A stretch of DNA of 7,858 nt from Candidatus Poseidoniaceae archaeon (GTDB taxonomy: Archaea; Thermoplasmatota; Poseidoniia; Poseidoniales; Poseidoniaceae): NCBI GenBank assembly GCA_013330925.1, contig DUHJ01000025.1, positions 1 to 7,858 of the forward strand. Direction: 5' to 3'. Position numbers and translations under genes: made by a program. Positions 1 through 5,764 of this stretch are shown here, piece by piece (within the stretch, counting starts at the first letter, position 1; each line of letters begins with the position of its first letter). The notes under the pieces were generated by a model, which made no database searches, was not told where the DNA came from, and saw only the letters and a list, made by a program, of their open reading frames with translations.

Positions 1-606
1 GTGGAATTCCATGACGGGAATGGGCGAATAATCGGCCGATATCGGCTCCACGGTGTAGCCGGCCATGCAGGCGATGGCGGTGATCTTGTGGCTGGCCACC
101 ATCGCCATTTCTTGGCTCATGAAACAGCCGTTGCTCCATCCGCTCAAGTACACACGGCTGGCGTCGGCTGACCTGTCCTCGACCATGTGATCGATCAACG
201 TGAGCAGGAAGTCAACGTCGTTTTCCTCGCCGCAGCACCAGCCAAAGTTCCAGCCCCAGCCGATGCCCTCGGGGTGCAAGAGGATGGTGTGGTCGGCATC
301 GGTGACGCGGGCGAAATCCGAGAGGTTGTTCTGCAGTTCGGCGGTCACGTGCCGCCCGTGCAAATCAATGAGCAGGGGGCAGGATTGTTCCTGGCAATAT
401 TCGAGGGTCGTGTTCGCTGGGATGTGGATCATCCAGCACCGCTCCTGGTCGTCGTGCTCGAAGCATTCGCGCGTGTCCGTGGGCTCCGCGACGAAGACCT
501 CGTCAGGCGACAATGGTGCCTCCTCCACGGATTCGGACAGGCAACCGCTCATCGCCGCCATGAGCAGCAGGAACGGATACACCGCCGCAACCGCTCGCTT
601 GCCCAT
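1..606 (-). CDS. Secreted lipoprotein esterase, LpqC/PHB depolymerase-like (partial, C-terminus missing)
   Basis: The reading frame starts at the ATG at 606-604 and stays open for 202 codons to the window edge. Residues 1-22 are a lipoprotein signal: basic start (MGKR), hydrophobic stretch, then lipobox MSGC with Cys22 as the likely lipidated residue. After an acidic linker comes an alpha/beta-hydrolase core. It has DLHG (81-84, oxyanion strand), HPEG (111-114), a Trp/Cys-rich GWGWNFGWCCGEEND segment (116-130) and the nucleophile elbow GWSNG, with Ser158 as catalytic serine. This order matches the LpqC/polyhydroxybutyrate-depolymerase/feruloyl-esterase group (COG3509-like). The Asp and His of the triad would lie beyond the edge. 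Eight cysteines (49, 57, 71, 76, 124, 125, 161, 180) in the exported part suggest disulfide bonds. An in-frame stop at 628-630 limits the start to downstream of it. The ATG lies about 26 bases from a TATA-like box with no Shine-Dalgarno, so the mRNA is probably leaderless. The substrate is unknown; an extracellular ester (polyester or feruloyl/acetyl polysaccharide) is inferred from the family. Confidence 0.88.
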   Translation of the reverse strand, partial: MGKRAVAAVYPFLLLMAAMSGCLSESVEEAPLSPDEVFVAEPTDTRECFEHDDQERCWMIHIPANTTLEYCQEQSCPLLIDLHGRHVTAELQNNLSDFARVTDADHTILLHPEGIGWGWNFGWCCGEENDVDFLLTLIDHMVEDRSADASRVYLSGWSNGCFMSQEMAMVASHKITAIACMAGYTVEPISADYSPIPVMEFH

Positions 607-625
607 GGACGGAGTCGTGCATTCG

Positions 626-640
626 CGTTATGTAAAATGC
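626..640 (-). promoter_or_regulatory. TATA-like promoter of the lipoprotein esterase
   Basis: Read on the minus strand the sequence is GCATTTTACATAACG. The TTTTACATAA core is centred about 26 bases upstream of the ATG at 606, the spacing expected for an archaeal TATA box driving a leaderless transcript. The core read on the plus strand (TTATGTAAAA) could also serve a rightward transcript towards the small ORF at 711. That second role is speculative. Confidence 0.55.
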
Positions 641-710
641 ATCCCAATACCGCCTCCTAGGCGCGCAGTCGGTCAACGCTAAAGCCAGACGTTGGCCTGA
701 GGGGCTTTGC

Positions 711-827
711 ATGAAGGCGTCCACCCTGCGTCGTCTGGCCGCGACCTTGGTGCGCACCCGACGTGCTGAGCAAGGCATGTTGGTCAACGATGATTCGATT
801 TTTGACGACGTGTTGGACGCTGCATGA
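711..827 (+). CDS. Possible small protein, 38 residues, unknown function
   Basis: An ATG at 711 opens a 38-codon frame ending in TGA at 825-827. A GAGGGG stretch (699-704) sits six bases upstream as a possible Shine-Dalgarno. The product begins MKASTLRRLAATLVRTRR, a basic, probably helical stretch, and ends in an acidic tail rich in Asp (NDDSIFDDVLDAA). It lies between the esterase and the small membrane protein genes, convergent with the latter, with 12 bases between stop codons. A basic head with an acidic tail could suit a small nucleic-acid- or protein-binding peptide, but I recognise no family. It could be chance: the frame is short and the promoter assignment weak. Confidence 0.35.
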   Translation: MKASTLRRLAATLVRTRRAEQGMLVNDDSIFDDVLDAA

Positions 828-839
828 CCGCGGTGCTGG

Positions 840-992
840 TCATCGCAAAAAGGCGATGTACACCACGACCGTAATGACCACGGTGGCTTGAATCAGGTAC
901 CACAACCACTTGCGCCAGCCTGGCGCCATGCGGTCCGCCGTATGGACCACCGCCTCAACCAGAATGTTCTCTTCTCCCGAAACCACGATCAC
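840..992 (-). CDS. Small single-span membrane protein, 50 residues
   Basis: A GTG at 992-990 overlaps the TGA stop of the upstream gene in the sequence GTGA, so this frame is probably translated by coupling to it. The product is 50 residues: an amphipathic acidic N-terminal part (MIVVSGEENILVEAVVHTAD), a basic/aromatic boundary (RKWLWY, around 27-32), then one hydrophobic span at about 29-48 (QATVVITVVVYIAF) and a C-terminal Arg. A longer version of this frame reaching to 1154 would run wholly through the upstream gene and is not credible. The job is unknown. Its tight coupling suggests it works with the three-span membrane protein encoded just before it, perhaps as an accessory subunit. Confidence 0.6.
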   Translation of the reverse strand: MIVVSGEENILVEAVVHTADRMAPGWRKWLWYLIQATVVITVVVYIAFLR

Positions 993-1399
993 ACGCCTCC
1001 TTGAGGTGGGTATTCGGTGCCAGATTGGCCCGTCATCGCCGGGGCTGCTTGGGTCTGGCCAAGACCACCGACCCAGAACATGATGGCGGCAAGCGCGGCG
1101 TGGAACATGGGCAACCAGATCATGTCCGGACGACCTCCCGCGATCAACACCCAATATGCCGTCAAGACGGTCATCAGGCCCGGCAGGCCTGCGAACAACC
1201 GTAGCGTGGGTCGGGTCGTTGCGCTGATGGCGAAGAGGAAGAGCAGGAAACTGATGGGAACTGTGACGAATGAAAAGAACATGGCTGCCAGCAGTGCGGC
1301 GCCTTCGTCGTTCCCTTCTGCAATCAGAGCTTGCGCTGGTGCTGCCGTCAGGCTGAGGCTTGTCAGCAGCAGAAGGCTTCGACGCGCAAGCGTGTTCAT
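989..1399 (-). CDS. Small polytopic membrane protein with signal peptide, unknown function
   Basis: This 136-residue frame starts at the ATG at 1399. Residues 1-24 look like a cleavable signal peptide (basic LARR, a Leu-rich core, then APAQA before Leu25). About three hydrophobic segments follow, at roughly 34-58 (starting AALLAAMFFSFV), 68-87 (LFAGLPGLMTVLTAYWVLIA) and 92-111 (starting MIWLPMFHAALAA). The tail (QTQAAPAMTGQSGTEYPPQG) is polar, Pro/Gly-rich and probably disordered. I recognise no family. It is the first gene of a two-gene leftward unit with the 50-residue protein. An AT-rich stretch on the minus strand around 1423-1432 (GAATTGAAAC) lies about 28 bases upstream and may be a weak TATA box; no Shine-Dalgarno is visible. 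Membrane location is well supported by composition; function is not. Confidence 0.72.
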   Translation of the reverse strand: MNTLARRSLLLLTSLSLTAAPAQALIAEGNDEGAALLAAMFFSFVTVPISFLLFLFAISATTRPTLRLFAGLPGLMTVLTAYWVLIAGGRPDMIWLPMFHAALAAIMFWVGGLGQTQAAPAMTGQSGTEYPPQGGV

Positions 1400-1474
1400 G
1401 CCCTAAGGTCGGGGTGACGTGGTTTCAATTCGACGGAACGTCAAAGGCGAAAGGAACGGAAGGACTCAGGAGGC

Positions 1475-1636
1475 ATGCTCGGGCCAATGGACAAAGGGTG
1501 GTTGGACCCCAATCCACCCCCTCCTGAGGATGCGCCGTTGGTGGACGATGTTTCCAAGAGCGGCGAGGAAGACGAGCCGTTCTGGGCCGGCGCTTTATCC
1601 ATCGCGGTTTGTGAAGTGGGTTCACTCTTCTTCTGA
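1475..1636 (+). CDS. Possible small acidic proline-rich protein, 53 residues
   Basis: An ATG at 1475 (a second in-frame ATG is at 1487) opens a 53-codon frame ending in TGA at 1634-1636. A GGAGG at 1469-1473 sits directly before it, rather close for a ribosome binding site. If the second ATG is the start, the spacing is about 13. The product begins MLGPMDKGWLDPNPPPPEDAP, continues with acidic runs (LVDDVSKSGEEDEPFW) and ends hydrophobic (AGALSIAVCEVGSLFF). Acidic, Pro-rich composition is typical of real proteins in marine archaea. The opposite-strand frames here give low-complexity Ser/Gly or Arg/Pro strings instead. Its last 15 bases overlap, tail to tail, the end of the large membrane protein gene. 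No family is recognised, and no clear promoter is seen between 1400 and 1474. Confidence 0.42.
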   Translation: MLGPMDKGWLDPNPPPPEDAPLVDDVSKSGEEDEPFWAGALSIAVCEVGSLFF

Positions 1637-3028
1637 ATCCAAATCAAGGCTTGAGTTGTAAGCCGATTCGATGGCCTGGACCGCTTTCGCGTCGAGGGAG
1701 TGAGAGGTGGCGAGCATGTCCAGAAGGCGCCGTTCTTCGGGCGTGATGATGCGGTCTTCCATCGCGGCGATGTAGGCGTTCAGGTAGGCCGTCTCTTGCT
1801 CGCTGTACCCTGAGGGGATGAGTTGGGATGATACCCCGTCGATCAGCCCCAACACCGGCTTGCGCACCACAAGAACAGCGACACCGATGACCAGTCCGCC
1901 GTACACGCCGGGAAGGTTGAGGGCGCTTTCCATCAATTCACACCCGAGGATGAACATCACCACGCCGCTGCTTGTGAACACCGCCGTTCGGAAGGTCTTC
2001 CTGAGGTTTTCATCGATGCCGTACACGGTGTCCTTGAGTGAGGCGTGAACGAACATCATGGCCTCGAATGCAATGGCCAGGGGAGTGAAGAGAAGGGTGA
2101 AGGTCCAGAGGAAGTACATCACGCGGTCTTGTGAAGTCGTGTCCGAGCCAAACTGCCAGATGCTGTTCTGTGCGAAGTCAACAAATTCCCCTCCGTTGAG
2201 CAACGGGAACACGATCAGGAGTGTTGCGAAATAGGTCATTTGCCCGATCACTTTCCCGAGGAAACCGATGTACAACGATCGGGAGGTCAAAACGCCCTTC
2301 CTGTCGATGTTTTCTTTTCGCTTTCCTTGGCGCATCGATGAGCGAAGGAGGAACAGAGCGATGACCGAAATCAAAGGTGACATCAGCGCAATGGCCCAGA
2401 GGCCCGCAGGTTCGTCCACCACGTGGAAATCATAGGCCCGTGAACATGGGCCAAGGGCCTCGGCCCGCTCAAGCATGGCCGGGGTGATTTCACCCCACCA
2501 ACTCTGAATGGTGGGGTGGGCGCCCGCCTCCACGGCGGCCTGCGTGCAGACCATCCATGCACTGTTTTGGAAGCGGAAGCCATCGAGCGGGCTGATCATG
2601 AGCCACGCAACCAATCCGATGAGCGGTGCAAGGTACCACGCATGCTGCTGAAGTTTCGGGTTGTAGAGGAAGGAAAGAAACTCAATTCGGTAATAGATTG
2701 GGAAGGAAAGGTAGAGCAGCCAAGAGATGACGTGGGCACCAAAAAACAGGTTGATTTTCGCCGGCCACAAATAGTCCCACAGGCCTTGCCACGTCGAACC
2801 GTACAGGAAGACGTCCGCTACAATCCACGAGGCCTTCAGCCCTTCACAGATCAACAGCAGCGCCATGAAACGATTCTCGGTTTTCCCCGGATTCGCACGG
2901 AACACCAAGTAACTCAGACCGATCATCCAAAGCAAAACAACGATGGAGAAAACAGAAATGAGCGTTGAAAATCCAAACAGAGCATCGGCCGAGAGACGTC
3001 GAGCGTAGTACTCACCTATGCTGGTCAT
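1622..3028 (-). CDS. Polytopic (about 9-span) membrane protein with C-terminal helical module
   Basis: The product is 468 residues. Hydrophobic segments lie at roughly 17-43, 54-76, 92-113, 130-147, 209-229, 252-277, 304-328, 347-366 and 376-396. A loop of about 60 residues between segments 4 and 5 carries two cysteines (161, 195). A strongly basic loop (starting RSSMRQGKRKE, about 229-245) should face the cytoplasm. The first spans, with a polar RANPGKTENRF break, resemble the seven-helix N-terminal sensory regions of some membrane histidine kinases, but no kinase domain follows. Instead, residues 409-458 form a soluble helical module (MEDRIITPEERRLLDML, then a second helix pair) reminiscent of TerB-like or EF-hand-like helical units, and the tail is acidic (LDLDSEEE). 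I chose the ATG at 3028 over the GTG two codons upstream because it lies about 25 bases from a TATA box. A sensory or transport role is possible; neither is established. Confidence 0.8.
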   Translation of the reverse strand: MTSIGEYYARRLSADALFGFSTLISVFSIVVLLWMIGLSYLVFRANPGKTENRFMALLLICEGLKASWIVADVFLYGSTWQGLWDYLWPAKINLFFGAHVISWLLYLSFPIYYRIEFLSFLYNPKLQQHAWYLAPLIGLVAWLMISPLDGFRFQNSAWMVCTQAAVEAGAHPTIQSWWGEITPAMLERAEALGPCSRAYDFHVVDEPAGLWAIALMSPLISVIALFLLRSSMRQGKRKENIDRKGVLTSRSLYIGFLGKVIGQMTYFATLLIVFPLLNGGEFVDFAQNSIWQFGSDTTSQDRVMYFLWTFTLLFTPLAIAFEAMMFVHASLKDTVYGIDENLRKTFRTAVFTSSGVVMFILGCELMESALNLPGVYGGLVIGVAVLVVRKPVLGLIDGVSSQLIPSGYSEQETAYLNAYIAAMEDRIITPEERRLLDMLATSHSLDAKAVQAIESAYNSSLDLDSEEE

Positions 3029-3048
3029 GCTCACAACATGACCTGTGG

Positions 3049-3057
3049 TAAATTAAT
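3049..3057 (-). promoter_or_regulatory. TATA box of the 468-residue membrane protein gene
   Basis: On the minus strand the sequence ATTAATTTA is centred about 25 bases before the ATG at 3028, with no Shine-Dalgarno in between. This matches a leaderless archaeal promoter and supports the ATG at 3028 over the GTG at 3034. Confidence 0.55.
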
Positions 3058-3068
3058 GGAACCGTTGA

Positions 3069-3119
3069 TTTTCCAAATAGGTGGGGGGCAATGATGTGCC
3101 ATCCGGGTTGAACCGGGTT
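3069..3119 (+). promoter_or_regulatory. Rightward promoter with operator-like repeats before the oxidoreductase
   Basis: A TATA-like tract (TTTTCCAAATAG, about 3069-3080) would place a transcription start near 3100. Just after it the heptamer CCGGGTT occurs twice in direct orientation (3103-3109 and 3113-3119), ten bases or one helical turn apart. The overlapping stretches GGTTGAACC (3106-3114) and AACCGGGTT (3111-3119) are each odd-length palindromes. Repeats at a start site are what a repressor-type operator would look like. The binding factor is unknown. Confidence 0.35.
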
Positions 3120-3178
3120 TCGTCTTTCCTGACCATGGTCACGGTTGGTTGGGTTTCACTGGGGGAGAGGATGAAGGG

Positions 3179-4222
3179 ATGAGTGCAACACATCGGGCCA
3201 TGGCGAACATCTTGGTCCTCGGTGCTGGCCTTGTGGGCGGTTGGGTGGCGGACGTGCTGGCGGCCGACGGACATGGCGTCACGGCCGTGGATGAAAATCC
3301 GAAAGTTTTGGCTGCACGTCATCCGAGCGTCCGGGGGTTACAGGAGTCCGTGGACTGTTCGATCGCTGAACGTCATCGTCCTGACGTGGTGGTCAATGCC
3401 CTCCCGGGTCGCATCGGACATCGCGTGCGTCGGAATCTCTTGGAAGACGGTCATGCTGTTGCGGATTTGGCGTTCACCGCGGAAGACCCGGGGCAGTTGA
3501 GCGAGGTCGCCGGCGAGCATGGCGGGCGGTTGGTGTGGGACATCGGGGTCGCTCCGGGGCTTTCCAACTTGCTTTTGGCCGAAGGCGTCCGCCGCCATGG
3601 AACGTTGAAGCACGGACGCGTTCGTGTCGGCGGGAACCCTGTTGACCAGGATGGAGGTTGGAGCTACATGGCGCCGTTTTCTCCTTACGACGTGATCGAA
3701 GAATACACCCGTCCAGCAAGGATTGTTCGCGGGGGTGAGGTGATCACCGTCCCTGCACTCTCGGAACGCGTCCGTTTCGACGTGCACGGGCGAGGGGAAA
3801 TGGAGGCGTTTCTGACCGACGGTCTGCGCTCGGTGCTTGACACGATTCCTGCGCATGAGTTGACTGAGGCCACGGTGCGTTGGCCCGGCCACATCGATCG
3901 TTTTCTCGAAGGCGGAGGCGCCCATAACGAAGATTCGCTCGTCCAAGCATGGGCGTGGGACCCGAGTCGGCCCGAATTCACCTGGATGGAGGTGGTGGTG
4001 GAAGGGGTCGGAAAGAGCCGTTGGGTCTTGGACGACCAAGGAGGGGTTGGTGGATCCTCAATGGCGCGCACGACCGGTGCCATCACCTGTGCCGTGGTTG
4101 AACACATGCTGGCGGGCTTGGTTCCGCCTGGTGTCCACGCGCCGGAAGACGTCGGGGGGGGTTTGCTCGAGCGCTGCCTTGCGACCTACGCGAAGCACGG
4201 CATCGTTTTGCGCGAGGTTTGA
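3179..4222 (+). CDS. Saccharopine dehydrogenase/lysine 6-dehydrogenase-like NAD(P)-dependent oxidoreductase
   Basis: The 347-residue product opens with a Rossmann beta-alpha-beta fold. After a seven-residue lead it reads ANILVLGAGLVGGWVADVLA (GxGxxG at 14-19), and an acidic residue ends strand 2 (VDEN). It then follows the saccharopine reductase/lysine dehydrogenase family closely: the strand DVVVNALPG, the family motif DIGVAPGLSNLLLAEG, then SPYDVIEEYTRPA with the VPALSE that follows, and RWPGHIDRFLEGG, ending with ARTTGAITCAVVEHMLAGLV. Enzymes of this group reduce or oxidise amino-acid imines (saccharopine, or lysine to piperideine-6-carboxylate) in the cytoplasm; the exact substrate here is not decided. 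Start choice: ATG 3179 has a purine-rich GGGGGAGAGG (3161-3170) eight bases upstream. Alternatives are a TTG at 3149 and the ATG at 3200, which fits the family N-terminus best. The zinc-ribbon-like gene follows after 27 bases and is probably co-transcribed. Confidence 0.88.
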   Translation: MSATHRAMANILVLGAGLVGGWVADVLAADGHGVTAVDENPKVLAARHPSVRGLQESVDCSIAERHRPDVVVNALPGRIGHRVRRNLLEDGHAVADLAFTAEDPGQLSEVAGEHGGRLVWDIGVAPGLSNLLLAEGVRRHGTLKHGRVRVGGNPVDQDGGWSYMAPFSPYDVIEEYTRPARIVRGGEVITVPALSERVRFDVHGRGEMEAFLTDGLRSVLDTIPAHELTEATVRWPGHIDRFLEGGGAHNEDSLVQAWAWDPSRPEFTWMEVVVEGVGKSRWVLDDQGGVGGSSMARTTGAITCAVVEHMLAGLVPPGVHAPEDVGGGLLERCLATYAKHGIVLREV

Positions 4223-4249
4223 TGGGAGGGCGCCTTCTCTTTCCCTGCA

Positions 4250-4951
4250 ATGTCCTCCGTGCGACGGGCCATGGCCGAGATGGGGTTGGCCGGCTGTTGT
4301 GCGTGGTGCGATGCGCCAGACGCTCCTGGAAGCGATCGGTGTCGGAGGTGCATTGCCGTTCACAAAAGCGTTCGAGACCGCCTTGCAACTGGGGCCGACG
4401 GCCCCATTGACCAGGCCGCTCGTCGGCTGTTGAGTCTGATGACCGAGCCCCAGCGCCACGATCATGACCCGGTGCATGGGCCCGTGTTGCGTGAACAAAT
4501 GAGGCGGTTGGGCGTCGCTGCGCGAAACAAGACCTCGACGCAAGCCGATGTGGAAGCCGCCTTCGCTGCCAGCCGTGCTCGAACGAAGGAGAGCGTGGTG
4601 ACGGCCGTGGCCAACCGCCTCGGGGAAGCACCTGAAGCGGCCGCTGCCCGACGATTGGGGGAAGACGTGTTCGATCCCGAGCAGGTCAATGCGGAAGCTC
4701 GACGGACGGTTCCGAGCCGACCCATCGCGGCCGTTGACCGTTCCGACAGGTTGGGGGAAGATCCTGCCCTTGAGGCGCGCATTGCGGCTGAGCGGATGGC
4801 GGCTGAAGAGCCCACAGAGCGCCTGCGAACGGTGGTGGAGAAGGCCCATATCGAGGGTTCGCTGAAACGTAGGGAGGCCTTGGGTGGGTTGCTCGACGAA
4901 GTGGACACCCTTCTGGACGGTCTTGGTGAAATTCAAGAAAAAACGGATTGA
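4250..4951 (+). CDS. Putative zinc-binding helical protein, unknown function
   Basis: The 233-residue product has an N-terminal knuckle CCAWC (16-20) and, ten residues on, CRRC (31-34), with His38 close by. Two CxxC pairs with this spacing suggest a small zinc ribbon. The rest is highly charged, Ala/Arg/Glu-rich and almost certainly helical, with probable coiled coil near 172-230. The motif RLGE recurs three times (123-126, 135-138, 167-170), each followed by an acidic or Ala/Asp-rich turn. It starts 27 bases after the oxidoreductase stop in the same frame, so the two are likely one transcript; no strong Shine-Dalgarno precedes ATG 4250, and ATG 4271 is possible. A 292-codon frame lies on the opposite strand (4058-4936), but its product looks like a shadow, rich in Arg, Pro, Gln and His without domains. 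No known family is recognised. Nucleic-acid or protein binding is a guess from the zinc knuckle and charge. Confidence 0.68.
   Translation: MSSVRRAMAEMGLAGCCAWCDAPDAPGSDRCRRCIAVHKSVRDRLATGADGPIDQAARRLLSLMTEPQRHDHDPVHGPVLREQMRRLGVAARNKTSTQADVEAAFAASRARTKESVVTAVANRLGEAPEAAAARRLGEDVFDPEQVNAEARRTVPSRPIAAVDRSDRLGEDPALEARIAAERMAAEEPTERLRTVVEKAHIEGSLKRREALGGLLDEVDTLLDGLGEIQEKTD
4938..4943 (-). terminator. Oligo-T tract, possible terminator of the ferredoxin/AlaX operon
   Basis: On the minus strand a run of six T (CCGTTTTTTCTTG) lies about 80 bases past the AlaX stop, inside the last codons of the convergent gene. Archaeal transcription commonly ends at short oligo-T tracts. Confidence 0.35.
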
Positions 4952-4993
4952 ACGAACAATACATTGAATGTCTCTTCAGTGTTGTTTGGCTCA

Positions 4994-5023
4994 TTCTTTC
5001 CTTGTTTGAACCTCAACGGTTCA
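4994..5023. terminator. Convergent T-rich tract and hairpin between the two operons
   Basis: The 69-base gap between convergent genes holds a plus-strand T-rich stretch (TTCTTTCCTTGTTT, 4994-5007). A 6-bp hairpin TGAACC / GGTTCA (5007-5012 and 5018-5023, five-base loop TCAAC) overlaps its end. The hairpin includes the AlaX stop codon (5021-5023, minus strand). The T-rich run suits termination of the rightward oxidoreductase transcript; the hairpin is symmetric and could act on either strand. Confidence 0.35.
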
Positions 5024-5764
5024 GAGCGAATTCCCGTCCAGAGTGTACGCGAATCGTTTGGTGCCCTTGCCTTTGCTCTTGACGTGGACCTCGCCCAGGG
5101 GTCCGATTTCACCTAAGGATCGAACGTGCGTCCCTGCACACGGGCAGACGTCGATGCGATCCCCAATGCGAATGATGCGCATGTCTTGCACCGTGGCCGG
5201 GATCATGTCCACGTTGGACCGTTCGGCCCCTACTTCATCGATGAGGGTTTGCCGGTTGGCCACGCTCATGCTGAGGGGAACATCCTCGGCCACCGCTGCA
5301 TCAAAGGCCTGGCGGATGAGGTTGAGTTCCTCTTCGGTCAGGGTTGCAGGACGAAGGTCGAGACGGGATTTGTGGGCTCCAATTTGATTTCCAACTGTAC
5401 GCGCACCGTCAAAGAGGTCGTAGGCCAATCCGCTCAGCAAATGCTGTGCCGTGTGCATGCGCATGTGGGCGTACCGGCGGTCCCAATCGATCGTGCCGGA
5501 GATCTCCTGGCCAACCTCGAGGTTGTGGTCTTCTGGGAGGGTGTGCATGACCGCATCTCGGCCGCGGACGTCCGACACATGAAGGGTCCCAGTCGGGCCC
5601 TCAAGATGGCCAATGTCGCACGGTTGACCTCCTCCTGTCGGGTAAAATCGAGTCTGGTCAAGCACCACGTTGACGCCGTCAACCTCCATCACCTTCGCGG
5701 CAAACGTCGTGGCGTACGCGTCGTCGAAGGAATCGAGGTACATCCGATGCGTGATGCCGGTCAT
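5021..5764 (-). CDS. alaX: AlaX-type alanyl-tRNA editing hydrolase (AlaX-M-like)
   Basis: This enzyme hydrolyses tRNA-Ala wrongly charged with serine (or glycine), working in trans like the editing domain of alanyl-tRNA synthetase. The 247-residue product shows the family's zinc site: HTAQH (His104, His108) and CAGTH (Cys209, His213). The preceding Gly-rich strand is FYPTGGGQP (40-48), and IGAHKSRLDL (128-137) is the usual editing-site strand. An N-terminal beta-barrel subdomain before HxxxH, with the GGGQP motif and a length near 240, places it with AlaX-M rather than the short AlaX-S. Its ATG overlaps the stop of the flavoprotein-like gene by four bases (ATGA at 5764-5761), so translation is coupled; Met8 would be an alternative start closer to family members. 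It is the last gene of the ferredoxin operon. The family call is firm. Specificity for Ser versus Gly cannot be read from sequence alone. Confidence 0.94.
   Translation of the reverse strand: MTGITHRMYLDSFDDAYATTFAAKVMEVDGVNVVLDQTRFYPTGGGQPCDIGHLEGPTGTLHVSDVRGRDAVMHTLPEDHNLEVGQEISGTIDWDRRYAHMRMHTAQHLLSGLAYDLFDGARTVGNQIGAHKSRLDLRPATLTEEELNLIRQAFDAAVAEDVPLSMSVANRQTLIDEVGAERSNVDMIPATVQDMRIIRIGDRIDVCPCAGTHVRSLGEIGPLGEVHVKSKGKGTKRFAYTLDGNSL

Noticed and set aside
187..682. Two long plus-strand frames of 157 and 160 codons at the left end
   Set aside because: They lie opposite the lipoprotein esterase, whose signal peptide, lipobox and GWSNG motif fix the coding strand; their own products show no domain.
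681..708. Imperfect stem AAAGCC/GGCTTT before the small ORF at 711
   Set aside because: Six pairs with a 16-base loop is within chance and is not followed by a T tract.
503..787. Minus-strand frame of 94 codons
   Set aside because: Arg/Gly-rich product overlapping the true start of the esterase in another frame; no motif.
1441..1647. Minus-strand frame of 68 codons continuing after the large membrane protein
   Set aside because: Ser/Gly-rich low-complexity product; the overlapping plus-strand frame at 1475-1636 has the more protein-like composition and a GGAGG upstream. Not fully excluded.
3338..4039. Minus-strand frame of 233 codons over the oxidoreductase
   Set aside because: The plus strand carries a full-length saccharopine-dehydrogenase-type protein with family motifs throughout.
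4058..4936. Minus-strand frame of 292 codons opposite the zinc-knuckle gene
   Set aside because: It would also overlap the end of the clear oxidoreductase gene; the product is Arg/Pro/Gln/His-rich without domains, while the plus frame has CxxC pairs and regular helical composition.
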